64,000 bases of DNA, taken from assembly GCA_039566865.1 (NCBI GenBank), contig CM076954.1, forward strand, positions 15,090,001 to 15,154,000, read 5' to 3'. The position numbers were made by a program, and so were the translations under genes. Shown here piece by piece: positions 1-12,700 of this stretch (position 1 is its first letter; every line of letters starts with the position of its first letter). Under the pieces are notes generated by a model. It was given only the letters and a program-made list of their open reading frames with translations, did no database searches and had not been told where the DNA came from. The DNA is from Aurelia coerulea (Eukaryota; Cnidaria; Scyphozoa; Semaeostomeae; Ulmaridae).

Positions 1-138
1 CATTCCAAGTCTGTATGGTGATATTATACTATAAAGCCCTCTCATTGCTAGGTTTTATCAGTTTTCATTCACTGCCAGGCTAGCAATTCAAGTTTTATTT
101 ACCACTCGTTGTTTGAATTTGAGTAGTTAGATATCGCA

Positions 139-273
139 GTTGTGCTTCAGCTTCAGCTTGTATGCTCCTGCGGAGGAAAAATTTATGTTGTTCTACGGAG
201 GATTTCGCTATTTCCTTCGTAGAGCTGTATATTTTTCCTCCGCAGGAGCATACAAGCTTCGGTGAAGCACAAC
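139..273. repeat. Foldback (near-complete hairpin, 135 bp)
   Basis: The left arm GCTTGTATGCTCCTGCGGAG reappears inverted as CTCCGCAGGAGCATACAAGC. Inner arms CTACGGAGGA and TCCTTCGTAG also pair, leaving only a few unpaired bases. Confidence 0.85.
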
Positions 274-881
274 CATGGCCTCTAAGTACCCATGGTTTGA
301 ATCATTCGTCTAGTTGAGATTTGTCAAAATGAAACGTGGTGTAATATCAAAAATAACTGAAGACAGGGAATTACATCTACAAGCAAGAAGCGAACGATCG
401 CTCTTTCTGCATTAAATAAACACGGTATTTTATCAAGTTGTCAAGCCTAATTCTCCTTCACAACTTTTCTTATTTTTCTTCATAAATCCCACCATAATAT
501 TAGTCTATTATGCTCTGCAAGTAGACTTGTGACAGTGAGTCCAGTGTTCCCTGCGTTCTTTGAGTTGTTTTTATCACTTTTGATTTAAGAACGAAGGGAA
601 AGAAAGGACTCAAGGTCGCAAGTCTGCTTTGCAAGGTTAAGGATATAATTCTTACAACTGTCGTCCCCTTATAATGTATATGTTGCAAATTATTATTCAA
701 GTTGTATCTCAAGTATTTGATGTACCATTTTAGGAATTGCTGTAAATTTTCTGGCGAAATGACGCAAACGCACTCACTAGCTTTGAATTTTCTTTGTAAA
801 CGCGTGCTTATCTAGTATCTATGCTAACAACGTTAGGAATATATAGAAGCCATGCGAGTCTGAGTTTTCTCTCCGTTAGTC

Positions 882-1114
882 TTGGTTCATACCAGAGTAA
901 AATTAGTTAGAAGTGGATCTGAATTGGGACGAGTCGAAATGATTTGCCTTAATTTTGAGATTTTTCAGAGCTATTGAATAAGTCCTAACGCATTTATATA
1001 AAGTGAAAACGTTTTGACTTTTTAAGGAAGTAACCAGTCAATAAGAAGAAGTTTCAAATGTGTTTGGAAGATCATTTATTTCAGATTTAATGCATTTCAC
1101 TCTGGTATGAACCA
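882..1114. mobile_element. MITE, 233 bp
   Basis: Terminal inverted repeats TGGTTCATACCAGAGT and ACTCTGGTATGAACCA. Non-coding interior. Confidence 0.8.
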
Positions 1115-1208
1115 TGTTTACGAAATCGAAGTTTGTTCCATTGTCTCATTTTAATTCTGTATTCCCAAATTTCAAGCACTGTTCCGTCAAGCAAAAGAAC
1201 ATTTGGTG

Positions 1209-1330
1209 TTTTAAAACTCAGTGGTATAATGCTCTGACTTTGCAGCTAGAGCACTCAGGTGGACAGGGTACGAGCCCAGTAAGAGCCCCGCCACTTGAGC
1301 GTCATGACAAGGCCTCGTGGACTCAATTAA
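1209..1330 (+). repeat. tRNA-derived SINE-like copy
   Basis: CTCAGTGGTATAATGCTCTG, TTTGCAGCTAGAGCACTCAG, GGTGGACAGGGTACGAGCCC and TTGAGCGTCATGACAAGG follow in order. The A-box-like start and B-box-like GGGTACGAGCCC match the other copies in the window (11450, 13785, 22243, 61241). Confidence 0.65.
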
Positions 1331-1448
1331 AGTCCGTCTCAAGTTAGATGTCACCTGAGATTTACGATAACGCGAAATTCCTTTGGAAAACACTTCTATC
1401 GTAGTTATTCGCGGGCATTTGCAGGTGACATCTAATGCTGGACAGAAT
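1330..1448. mobile_element. MITE, AGTCTGTCTC family, copy 1
   Basis: The ends AGTCCGTCTCAAGTTAGATG and CATCTAATGCTGGACAGA enclose CACCTGAGATTT...GCAGGTGA. Same family as 11969, 24322 and (ends only) 46326. Confidence 0.8.
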
Positions 1449-1551
1449 CAAGTTCCTACTGATTCCAAAATTATTCCTACGAGCAAGTTGGCCAACGATC
1501 AAATTGAGTTTAGAGACACTGCTTTCCAGGTATTAAATCTTCCAAGCGTAA
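1420..1551 (+). other. Doubtful exon, product not recognised
   Basis: An open stretch ends at a donor-like CTTTCCAG|GTATTA with plausible codon content (KLANDQIEFRDTAFQ). Its 5' part overlaps the right end of a MITE. It would join in phase 0 to the open stretch at 2089. No family is recognised. Confidence 0.2.
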
Positions 1552-1764
1552 TAGTGATAAAATGTTCTTTTTTGTGTAAAATGCATTTAAATCGCGCTTC
1601 GATTTTGATACAGCTTTTTTCACGAATTTATGGCTATAAACTTAATGTTTCAGGCATTTCCAACGCTTCTTCAAATAGCCTGTTATTTGCTTGCCAACTC
1701 TATTTTTCATGATATTTCGGAGATTGTAACATTGAAAGTACTCAGTATATTTGATCTTAACGTA

Positions 1765-1919
1765 CAGTAAAACCCGCGTATAAGAACCCAGTAGATTAAG
1801 AACGGGCTGAAATTGTCGAATTGGGCTACCGTTTTATAAGAACCTATCCATTGCATTCATTGTTTAAGAACCCAGGCTGACTTGCAAAATTTTAGGTTCT
1901 TATACGCGGGTTTTTACTG
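1765..1919. mobile_element. MITE with CAGTAAAACCCGC ends, copy 1
   Basis: The inverted ends CAGTAAAACCCGCGTATAAG and ATACGCGGGTTTTTACTG are flanked by TA on both sides (1763, 1920). TA targets and CAGT termini fit a Tc1/mariner or pogo-type element. Confidence 0.88.
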
Positions 1920-2088
1920 TATCAGGGATGCATGAATGTTTTTACTGTTACGGAAGAAAACATTGGACTCGTATCAGAATATAGTTAATCAATGAATTTT
2001 TATGACTGGATGTTAGATTTTGTTATATTTTCCAACATATGTACCAATTCAATTTGTAAAGTTATGTTTTTGGTCTATTTTGTTTCAG

Positions 2089-2392
2089 GTTTGCGAGTCA
2101 GCTGCAGTAGATAAGCCACTCACATCGGTGTTAGGAAATGAGGGATGTTTGACATTTTTTAGATGGGAACAAGGGGACATTTGTGAAAATAGTCTGGAAA
2201 CAAGGGAGATATGTCCCAAAAGTGATATTTTTGTGGAACAAATTGATGAATTAGCAACCCCTAAACAGGATACCTACCGGTACTTTTTCTTAGAATGCAC
2301 CCAAAATGATGTCTTAGAATGCTCCCACACAAGATTTCATAACGGGATTTTCACTTTGCTCTGTTTTGTGCCAGTTTGCTCCCAGAGAAAAG
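2089..2392 (+). other. Doubtful exon, product not recognised
   Basis: A consensus acceptor TGTTTCAG| is followed by 101 open codons (beginning VCESAAVDKPLTSVLGNEG) up to the donor-like AAAAG|GTAATT. It contains several cysteines and no recognisable domain. The DNA looks partly low-complexity, so it may be non-coding. Confidence 0.25.
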
Positions 2393-2571
2393 GTAATTTA
2401 TTCGAAAAAATTGCTCCGCACCGGGTGAGAATATTTGTTGGCCCGGAAGTCTGCCCGGCCCTAAGGAATCGCCTTACAGCTTACAGCCTTACATCTCTTT
2501 TGGATCTGTAGCGGACGTTGTGTCTTCCAAAAGCTTTTGAGAAAATTTTACCAATCAGGATCAAATACATA

Positions 2572-2976
2572 CAGTAGAAACCTGCACATAAGAACCTAAG
2601 ATGTTGAACTCAGCCTGTTTAGGTTCTTATGCTATGAGGCACATCCAGTAATCAGGGTGTAGGTTCATAACATAGGAAATATGTGAATCCAAATCTTAGC
2701 CAAACTTATTTACACTCTTGGTCCTACCCATTTCAACCCAAGCTTACCCCTGCAGGCCCTGCCTATCACAGTTCTGTGAGTAATGTTTTGGACTTCACGA
2801 AAGATGTTGATTGGCAAACAGATTGCATTTATTTCCCAATGAATGAATGAAACCCTTTATTAAGAACCTAGTTATGGTATCAGGCTGAAATAGTTCTTAT
2901 CCATTGGGTACAAAAGATTTGATTTCAGGCTGTAGGTTCTTAGTAAATGAAGGTTCTTATTTGCGGGTTTTTGCTG
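2572..2976. mobile_element. MITE with CAGTA ends, copy 2 (long, diverged)
   Basis: Left end CAGTAGAAACCTGCACATAA, right end ATTTGCGGGTTTTTGCTG, TA flanks. The interior repeats the word TAAGAACCT. Its right half, including a GAATGAATGAA run, recurs at 41034-41197. Confidence 0.7.
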
Positions 2977-3005
2977 TACGTGTAGCACCCTTAGTATCCC
3001 AGGCT

Positions 3006-3362
3006 TAGGGATCGTCCTAATTGATCGATTATTTTTTGCCGGATTGAAAACAAGTTTAGCAAGCGAAATAGGTTGTTTATTACTCAACGAGTCGAGTCCT
3101 GGATGGGGTGCCAAACCATTTTGCTGGGTACGGGAACATTTTCTATATTCAGAATGGGGTATCAATTTTTTTCTAATTGCGAGAAATTTTCCTCCACCCT
3201 GGTACCCAGGATTAGAAATGACCGCTCCCTAAAATTGGCACAAAAAATGTTTCATCATCCAAGTATTTAAGTGGTTTTATCGGCTGCTTTCCCACAATTT
3301 GCTGCTATTTAACAGATTTCACTCTGCCGAAATTTAGCCAATCAATTAGGACGGTTCCTGAG
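3006..3362. mobile_element. MITE-like inverted-repeat element
   Basis: The ends AGGGATCGTCCTAATTGATC and CAATCAATTAGGACGGTTCC are imperfect inverted repeats about 350 bp apart. Non-coding. Confidence 0.55.
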
Positions 3363-5859
3363 TTGAATATGTAATGAAATTTAGTTAAGTTTCGTATGTA
3401 ACGTTTTTTTTTCAGTTGATAATATCCAGATACATACCCGTGTTGAACAATATTTTGAGGATAATTTTTTCAATGAAATCATGGGAATATCCCGTGATAA
3501 TTTCTTGTTGCCTGGAGTTTTCTGGAAAGTAGAATAATTTGTACGTAACGCAATGATTCTGTTGTCTTTATATGTGACGTCCCCTCTCGCGTTGGTCTTG
3601 TCTTATAGACAGCGAAACAGCATCGAAGGCTGTTAGATAACTTCAGAAGAGCTATAGTCTACTGATGTTTGCAAGATCAAACAGGGGTTTAACGTTGTCA
3701 GTGGAGAAAAACATTGCATAGGGTTCGAATTTTTGCAAAACTTTGGAACTAATTGTGTAAAATGTTATTGCCCTTTATTTCAAATGCTGGAATGGAACTG
3801 TACGTGAGTTAACACAATCCCACAGAGTTTTTTTTATATATCATTACACAGTGGGCCAGATCAGAGGGATAGGCGCTCGTAGAGCATGTTGCACCTAGAA
3901 TATCAAATCTTTAAGAATGATGGAATGAATTGGCATCCACTACCCTCAATCTAACGATTAAAATATTTTAACTTTGGTTCGAAACCAGCTCTGTGGCTTA
4001 CCTGTGAACTCATTGCTTTCCATTTCGGCAAATGCTCAGGTCTTTTAAACTAGGTTTTTTAACTGAATCACGTTCAATCTTTCCACTTTACATTATTATG
4101 ATGTGTCAAAGCATTTTCGCGGTAAATTTTGATTTGGTAGGGCAATCACGTAACTTTAACATCATCATTACATTGAGAGATAGCAACTAATAGACGACAG
4201 TACATCTTTTTATATCTCTTTTTCACCAACTGCCACAAGCAGAACATTGGCAAATATGGTTTTCGTTATAGAGTAGAGCCTACACTTCAAGAAAAGTAGT
4301 GGGTTTCATATGTTCTGCTTTTGGCATTGTGAGCTATTTCAAGATTTTCATAAAAATCAGTGGCCGCAGTGGATAAAATTTCAAAGAGGTTTGAAAGGAA
4401 AATGCAATACGTCCCGTTATCCCTGTATAATTTTGAGCATTAGTGTGCATGAAAATCAACTATATTTGGTAATCAGCCCCTTCGTTCAATGCAAGATGTT
4501 GTAGGATGTTTGATAGTAAATACCTTTGGCCAAATGTGGCTGTGACCGATTTTGCAGCCAAGAAAATGAAGACCTACCAAAGCGTGATTTTTCAGAATTT
4601 CGTTAGTTGCCTAGTTTGCTTCTACTGAAGATATTTTATCAAACTTGGTGCCAAAATGCTCGACAATCATTATTCTTCAAACATAAAAATTTGTTATTGC
4701 ATTTTGCAAAAGTTGATTATTAGAATACATTTGTTGTGGATCATGATTTGTCTAAGAAACATTAGGCTACAGAAAAGTTTGATATTTAGTATCATGGAAT
4801 AATACCCTTATTTTGGAATTCTCTGACTTTCCCATGAAAAACTACCCTATTTTTAGGAATCTATGTCCTAGAATGCTTAGTTCTAGGACACCCTTTCTCA
4901 GAGATTTCGGGAACTCACATGATATACAAATGTATATAGAAGTGACCCCGCTGGGATCTTTTCGCTACAAGCGCCTGCTGGCCCAACTGTGCATCATTCC
5001 GTTTGGAACTACAGCGTTTTCATGTTTTCATGTTTCATGAAATTATTTTTTTTCTTATATAATCCAATCAAAAGCTACGATAACATAATTACTATAGTTA
5101 CACTACTTACAATATTACTCTTCTATACCACTAAATCGATACCAAAGGAAGCAAAAGACTGTGTCTATCATGAAATGATACGAGAGGAAATATGCAAAAG
5201 TTCTCAAAAGTTAAAAGCCAAAAAAATATGTTTGAAGATCGGCCATGTAATCAAATTTTGGTGTTTTTTTTTCAAACAGGAGTACTTTGTTGCGACACCC
5301 AGTGCGAAAATGCAGAGAAAGCTTTCTAGGAGAGTAGAAACGAAATTCTTATTTCTTTAGATTATTATGTCGAAGAGAATTAGGATTGGTAATGAGAGAA
5401 ATATCTTTCCAGCTTGTTGAAGGATTTGTTAACTGTAATTCTACCTGGCATAAAGGTTGAACAACCACGAAAAACGCGTAAGGTTTCAGGTTCTTTCATT
5501 CAGGTGTCAACATGAGGCATAAATTTCAACCACTCCACTAGGAAAGTCCACCGAACAATTATGATAGAGGTGCATGATTTATCTCGGCTAAGCAAAATAC
5601 CTACCCAGCAAAAAGCCAAAAAGTTACCCAGCAAAAAACTTTCATAAATCTTTCTGCAATGCGCATTCGCAGGTAATTAGGAAAATATAGTATAAAAGTA
5701 ATACATACCTATCTTCGTACTTCAGTGTTTAGCAGAAAGTTTAGCAGAAAGACGATGGCAAGCAAAAGCTATCATGATGTTCAAGATCTGCAACAACCTT
5801 ATAGACATTCCAGTATCCCTTTTCACCCCAGTAACATATCATGGACGCCGTTCGCAAGC
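3363..5859. other. Upstream intergenic stretch, nothing recognised
   Basis: AT-rich DNA with scattered short ORFs and no coding-like signal. I see no domain, RNA gene or clear transposon. Confidence 0.5.
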
Positions 5860-6006
5860 TTGCTTTCAAGTTCCTTATTGCAGAACAGATAATTTTAAAA
5901 TTCGTTTTTACCAACAGGAACCAAAATTTGGAACGGATTAACAATAGAAGACAGATCTATTAAATCATTAGAAGCCTTCAAATATAAACTAAGCCAGGAC
6001 AATTAA
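5860..6006 (+). pseudogene. Non-LTR retrotransposon C-terminal remnant
   Basis: An open stretch reads TGTKIWNGLTIEDRSIKS followed by LEAFKYKLSQDN and a stop. This is the common CR1/L2/jockey-type end (WN.L......S...FK..L). Confidence 0.5.
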
Positions 6007-6242
6007 ATACATTTGGTATTTTTACTATTAATTTGTTTACTTGTGTGACAGCAGATTAGTCCTATCATCCTATCATATCATTTGGCCTAACTCTTTCAAC
6101 CAAATATGATGGTTGATTCCACGTAAAACTAACTAAGTGATGGGACTAGGCTGCTGAATCACCTTATTTTCGTTTCACTAACAATACTAACCACCTTGTA
6201 CGTAATACCAATTATTTGGTCCTGTACATTAACATATAGATA

Positions 6243-6455
6243 GTGTTTGCCAAATTTGCAAATTTTGTCTAGAGTAGGTCAACTACGATGTTTGTGATAT
6301 AATTAGTTCATCATCATCATCATAATTGCTATTGTGCTGCAAGGTAATGCATGGCAGCTATAAAGTAAACTAAACTAAGAAAAACTAAACTATCTGGATC
6401 ACAAACATCGTTGTTGGCCTAACCTAGACAACATTCGCAAATGTGGCGAATTCTA
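6243..6455. mobile_element. MITE-like element just upstream of NTE
   Basis: Arms around GTCTAGAGTAGGTCAACTAC / GATGTTTGTGAT reappear inverted as ATCACAAACATCGTTGTTGG / CCTAACCTAGAC. The interior (TGCTGCAAGGTAATGCATGG, CAGCTATAAAGTAAACTAAA) resembles 21320-21420. Confidence 0.6.
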
Positions 6456-6729
6456 AAATAAACAGATAGGTACTTGTTACTTTTATACTAGTTTTTTCCC
6501 ATTACCTGTGGCGCAATTTGTAGATTTGCAAATATACGAGTTGGCGCTTGGTGGCAAATAGATTTTTCCGTGAGTCCGTGACCCATTCTCCTCCTGAAAA
6601 CGAGGCGAACATAAACTGCGAATTTTTTTCTTGTTGATGTTGTTGTGTTTACAACTTGGCAGAAAATGACGAATGGCGGGATTGCTGAGAAAGAAACACG
6701 CAATGATGCCTTGAATTGAGCTTCTCTTG
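6456..6729 (+). promoter_or_regulatory. Presumed promoter and 5' UTR region of NTE
   Basis: This is the DNA between a MITE (ending about 6455) and the NTE start codon. It has no clear TATA box and is slightly richer in GC than its surroundings. The transcription start cannot be fixed from sequence alone, and a spliced upstream leader is possible. Confidence 0.3.
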
Positions 6730-6786
6730 ATGATGGATAACACGAAAGAGTTACTGCAAGGCCTTGGCCAGTTGCCGGTCATGAAC
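6730..6786 (+). CDS. PNPLA6: NTE exon 1 (start codon, 19 residues)
   Basis: Two ATGs in tandem (6730 and 6733) open a 19-codon exon, [19 protein letters not shown]. It ends at the donor AAC|GTAAGA in phase 0 and joins in frame to the membrane-anchor exon at 11710. The length fits the short lumenal N-terminus of NTE. The second ATG has G at +4 and may be the real start. This exon is too short to recognise on its own; the phase-0 donor and its position support it. Confidence 0.75.
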
Positions 6787-9700
6787 GTAAGAAAGCAATT
6801 CTATTTTTTACTGCTTTTTTGTGGAATGAATGGATTTTATTTTTTAGGCCCCAACAAGGTCAAGCAAGGAAGGTTAGGTGATCCAAGATTAAGAAGCAAA
6901 ATGTATAATATAATATGTCCACAGAACAACATACATTCAGATTCAGCTCCAGAACAACATTTAGATTCTGGACAAGATTGGCAATTGTCTAACAAGATGT
7001 AAATTTTTCTACAAATACATATTTTCATGAGAAACTGGTTATAAGAAGAAAATAGAAACCAAACCTGGACTAGTGAAGTTGAACATTCTTTGCAAAACAG
7101 AAGTTATTCCAAGATCACTCAACATGTTTTGACACTGAAGCATATCAACAAATGTTTCATTGGTTTCAGTGCATTGTCTGTTGTTGACCTTTATCCTGAG
7201 ATCCTTCCAGGTAGAAACCCAGACCTGTTAGCGGTGTCTCAAGTGATGAAGACCCTAGGTGGGGAGCAGTGACGGGGACGGTTGTTGTCATTGTTGTTCA
7301 CTCGTCTGGGATTCCGATTGTTCACCATTATCACCTATTTTTGGACTGACGTCTAATGTGAAACTGGCTCAAGTATTTATTCGTAAAATGTCTTTATATT
7401 TAGCATTTTGTATCTGTATTAGTCGTAGTGTGGTATGGTATAGTTGTTTATATTAGTTGTTTTTAAGTTTATGTTTAATCCCAGCTAATCCCAGGTGGTA
7501 GACATGATATTTTGCTCCTCCTGGCACTGTCCTTGTAGTGTAGTACAGTAGATCGTAGGTAGTGTCTCAAGTAATTTGTTGTTGTAAGCTTTTATATTGA
7601 ATATATGAAGAAAATATCCTTCTATGAAGGTGAAGGTACAGGCACCAAAGTTTCAATTTTTAGCATCAATCGTTGAGAACTCAGATACCAGATTGGAAAG
7701 TTTGCCGTGTGCGGTGGATTTCTCACTGCGCACTTTAAATCTCAGCCACAGTTCTAGGCAGAAATTTTTGTGCAACAATAGAGGAAACACCAGGTCAATT
7801 GTTTAACAACACCAATACAGCCGCACAAGCAATTTGAATTGAGGAGAGATCCTAGGCTTACAGTCTCCTCCACACACATTCTGCAAACTTTTCAATCTGG
7901 CACAGATATTTAGAATACCTAAGTGAGACTGCAATCCCTCATCCAGGACCGTTGAGAGTGGGGTAGGGGGAGGGGGAAAAGGTTTGGGGCCTGGCCCATT
8001 AAAATATCATTCCATGAAAAGTAATTATTGCTATAAAATTTCTTTACATTAAGTTTTATGGCCATCTATATAGCGATTAAAATGCAATTTTACATCACAG
8101 TTAATTCGGGCAAAGAGGTCGTGTGTCATGGCTTCTCTAAAAGGATGGGTATCGGTTATTGTACCCCTGTGTACCTGCATGAAAACACCCCCTGCCGTGC
8201 TTGGTGCCTTAGAATGTTATTTGGAAAATACTGAATGATCAAAGCCCCTGTGGCCTTGCAAAACGAGGTTCAATATTATTCAGGGAATTTCCAATTGTTC
8301 CCTGGATGCGTACGTGCGTCTTAACATGCGTCTTAAACTTATATAAAGGCATTTGCAAATTAGTATTGTTCTCACACTTTGATTTCAACATTGAGAATGC
8401 AAACATCTCTGGTTATCATCGATAGGCTGGTGGCTGAAAAATATCTCTGGTGTTGGTTTTTTCGACGTTATTTTGATGATTGCCTTTCCCTTTCAGGTGA
8501 ACTAGCTTCAATCCGAATCCTTCGTGCTGGTGTAATTTGTTGAAATCATACAAAAAATACAACCAAAAGTCAGAGCGGGTTTCAGTTTGAAGGGAACTTG
8601 CTTTTTCTGTTTTGTTCTTGGGGCTAATGCAGAGGGTGGTAACTGCTGTCTTTATTCTTATGATTTGCAACACTGTTTTCAAGTTGTTGTGCAGTGTGGA
8701 AATAGTATTTGTACTTGTTTTTTATTTCAAGTACTTGGAAAAGAAAGTTTGGAAGCTGTCAAAAGTAATTGAAATGGTCAGAGAATGTCTTAGCAGTCCC
8801 TCTTTTAGAGAAACAAACATGGTCGGGCGTGGTGAACTCTTTAGAGGTGCATCTAAAATGAAAACAATAACAAAGATTCCGGGTATTAGCTATTATAATG
8901 ACCGTGACAGAGTCGGTATTGGTTGAGGGTCATTTGGTGCAAGTGGATAGGTTTTATTTTCATAACTGGCAAACGGCGAGGAATAGCTTTTGTAATGATA
9001 TTTTGGCAAGAAAACTGGGCTATAGAAAAACGGGGCGAAATAAGTATAATAACAGAGACAAAAGAAAAAGAATTATCACAATCTTAACGACACTGTAGTG
9101 TTTTTTTGGAAAAATTATTCGTGGATTTTTTAGGCCTGCAAAGTTGTGTTATAAGATATCCAGGGATTCGAGATCTTATAAAAAATCTGTTTTAAAAGGC
9201 TAAGCTGCCCTACGGGCTGAGAAAGGAACAACCAAAGTCTATAACACGCTACCAGTCGTCTTATACAGGCAGAATGAGCGATTTGGACAGGAGCATCAAC
9301 TACTAAATTTAAAACTTTTCAAAATCACATCATCAGATTTATGATTGGCTGCAAGCTGCAAGATCATGTCACGAGAGAAAGTCTACGATCCCAAACGGAA
9401 CTAAAACCTGTATCAGCTGTTATCAAAGTCAAAATGTTTTTGGCCTTATAAAACGGTCATCAATGGGACTACCTAGATCGGTCTTAGGAGGCTCCGCTAA
9501 TGGTGCAAGGAACCGGGAGGAACACCGAACGTCGCTGGATTGACGACATCAAGACCTGGATTGGGTCGTATTTGTTTTAAACGGAAAAAACGGAACACAA
9601 GTATCGCACTCATGTGAGTACTGTAGTCATGGACTATACAGATGCGCAATAAGGGTAGCACGTGAAATACACATGAATGAAGGTCTGGTGCACAGTATCT

Positions 9701-12700
9701 CCTGTAACGATTCAAGGAATTAGTACTAATTTACTGTGGGTGCAGAGTCAACTGGTGAACCCCATTGGTCGCATGCAGGGTCAACTGTCGAGCCCTATAC
9801 GTCTGTTGAAGGGCCATCAATGGGACAACCTAGATCGCTCTTAAATGCTCCGCCAATGGTGCAAAAGGAATCGGGAGGAACACCGGAACGTCACTGGATC
9901 GATGACATCAAGACCTGGATTGGGTCTTGTTTGTATAAATGGAGAAAACGGAATACAAGTATCGCACTCATGTGAGTACTGTAGTCATAGACTATACAGA
10001 TGCGCAATAAGGGTAACACATGAAATACACTTGAATGAAGGTCTGGTGCACAGTATCTCCTGTAACGATTCAAGGAATTAGTACTAATTTACTGCAGGTG
10101 CAGAGTCAACTGGTGAACCCCATTGGTCGCATGCAGGGTCAACTGTCGAGCCCTGTACGTCTGTTGAAGGATCAATTATCGGTTTCACAATCAATGTGTT
10201 AAAATTTATTTCGACGGACATTAATTAACTATAAGTTAACTGTAGGAACCTCATGTCAAATAAGGGGTCAACTGTTGGGCCCTTGTGTGAAGGGTCAGCT
10301 GTCAGATCCGGGGTCACGGGTCACCTGTCTGACCCTGTAAGAAGGTATGGGTCACCTGTCGGACCCGGAAGAAAGTATGGGTCACCTGTCGGACCCAGAA
10401 AGAAGGTATGGGTCACCTGTCAGACCAGGAAAGAAGGTATGGGACGCCTGTCGGACCCGGAAAAAAGGTAGGGGTCACCTGTCAGACCCTGTAAGAAGGC
10501 ATGGGTCACCTGTCGGACCCGGAAGAAGGTATGGGTCGCCTGTCGGATCCGGAAGAAGGTTGGGTCGCCTGTCGGACCTGAAGAATGTGTGGGTCGCCTG
10601 TCGGACCCGGTAAGAAGGTATGGGTCACCTGTCGGACCCAATTCATGTCAGTCGATTGTGTATTGTGAAGTGCCAATATATTGTCGTTAATTGTTTGTTG
10701 TTGTTGTCTGTTTGTCGTCGGCATCAGAAAATTGGTTTGTAAATTCAAATTCAACAATGGCAGTGTCGGTGCCATTGTCCATAAGGCCCTGTGAAATGCT
10801 TGAGATATGCAAAAGTCTTTCGGCTTTGTCAATATATGTCTGTTTTATCATGGCAAATCGTAAACAAGGCGGGACCCATAGCGTTTCCAGGTAGTGGTGT
10901 TTCTCTCATTCTTCATCGGTTTCTTGGCATTGTTGTTGTTGGGGGTTGGGGGAACACGTTGTGTTCTGTGGTGGAAAAAATATGGCTTATTTCTTGTAAC
11001 CCCCAACTGGCAAAATTTAGGGGGTTGAGCTGAGTGCAAATTTGGCCAATGCACTAACAGCCCAAACTTAGGCCCCGATGATGAGAGAATGAGAGAACAC
11101 CACTGTTGGTTATCGTTGGGAAAAAGCAAATCACTTTATGTTTGAAAGTGTGCTTAGAAGCTCTGAGGGGCCTATTATCCTCTGATCCCAAGAATTAACT
11201 GCCTTAAAACATAGTCATAAGAAAACAGTTTTCATCTGGCAATGCGTAAAAGTTTGTGGCCTCCTTTGAAAGTTATTCACCTTGTAAAAGCAAGTCTTTA
11301 ACCTCTTGATTGTTTTCCGTAAATACCGTTTTCTTGATAGCTTTGTCATAGATAGCAATTTTTCCAAACTAGTTTTCTTAAAAAGGGCATTTCCCTCATT
11401 TTCCGAGAGTCTGAAGGGCGTGGCCTCACAAAATTTTCTTTCGGGTTTCACCCCCCTATGAATCACTGCAGGGCCTGACCCGGCTCTCGATGGCCCTGCC
11501 CTCATCATGACACTCGCCCTGTCCACCTGAACAGTTTTGGGTACAAAATCAGGGGATTGCACGACTGCACCACAATCGATTTTCTCAGTTCCCTATTATT
11601 GGGTTGCTCAGTATGCCTGTTCACTTTTTTTTGTCACAAAATATAGTGATTCTTGTATGATTTTGGACAATTTTAGTAACAGCTAAGTGAGCTTTCTCTT
11701 CCTCATTAGATCATCATTCCTTTGGTCATCACAACACTTGTTATTGTCATTTGTTGTCTTGCTTTTGCAAGAAAAGTCAGAAACAAAGGTTTGTCAATTA
11801 TTCGTTTTGATCATTGAAATGGCTTTCTTGTGAATAACAAATCGCAGTGCAACTGAGAAACTTGCTTAAAGTCTTTCATCAACAATCGTTCATGCATGCA
11901 ATTGTACATAAGTGTAGGCTTTTCTAATAGAAAAGGTACTTCCAAGGGTACTTTTTAAGGATGTTGCTAAAGTCTTTCTCAAATTAGATGTCACCTGAGA
12001 TTTGTGATAATGCAAAATTCCTTTGCAAAACACTTCTATTGTTGTTATTTGTGAGGATTTGCAGGTGACATCTAATTTGAGACAGACTATAATAACCCAT
12101 GGTGTGTTGGTGGAAATTGATAAAAATTATTTGTAAAAATACTTGATTGCAGCAAAAATTAGAAACAAAAACTGATTGATTGATTGATTGATTGATTCAT
12201 TTGTTTATGCTCCTTGCATTGAATTTAAAAGAAAATATGATGATTGTTTTCTTTGTAGAACAAGTCAGCAACTCAGGCAAGCCAAAGCCAAATCCTCGCT
12301 TCAGAAAAAGAGACAAAATGATGTTCTATGGCAGGAAAATCTTCAGAAAGGTATTTGAAACTCTATCTAATGTAAGCAGTTTGCTTTTTATGATGTGTGG
12401 CATCTACCAGGTCTGCTAAAAATACCCACTTATGATGGGTTGCAATGCTGGGTTGATAAGAACATAAATATAAAAGAATTGATGTAAACGGGTTGTTTGC
12501 GTGGTGCTGTGCCAAAAAAGTTTTAGTAACTGCAGTGATGTGATAGCACGGAGGTGCAGCAATACGTCTGCATTTGGCAACTGATTGTTTTCTTGGCATT
12601 CTTAGCAAGCACTCGGAATGCGTTCTTGGTTGGTTAGTGCGTGATGCTACCTCACTCCTTGTGTTCTTGGTTGGTTAGTGCGTTATGGTACCTCACTCCT

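Noticed and set aside
2020..2511. 163-codon ORF taken as one whole gene
   Set aside because: The first part is T-rich intron-like DNA and a good acceptor lies inside it. Only the inner stretch 2089-2392 is kept, as a doubtful exon.
6727..7002. 91-codon ORF at the NTE start taken as one exon
   Set aside because: Only the first 19 codons fit; the donor GTAAGA at 6787 and phase-0 joining to 11710 explain the gene, and the rest is intron.
8612..8926. 104-codon ORF with a hydrophobic start in NTE intron 1
   Set aside because: No recognised domain, no splice context that fits NTE phase, and the hydrophobic run is typical of T-rich intron DNA.
10253..10832. Overlapping ORFs on both strands over 10.3-10.8 kb
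   Set aside because: They arise from the 28-31 bp minisatellite; the repeats carry no protein signal.
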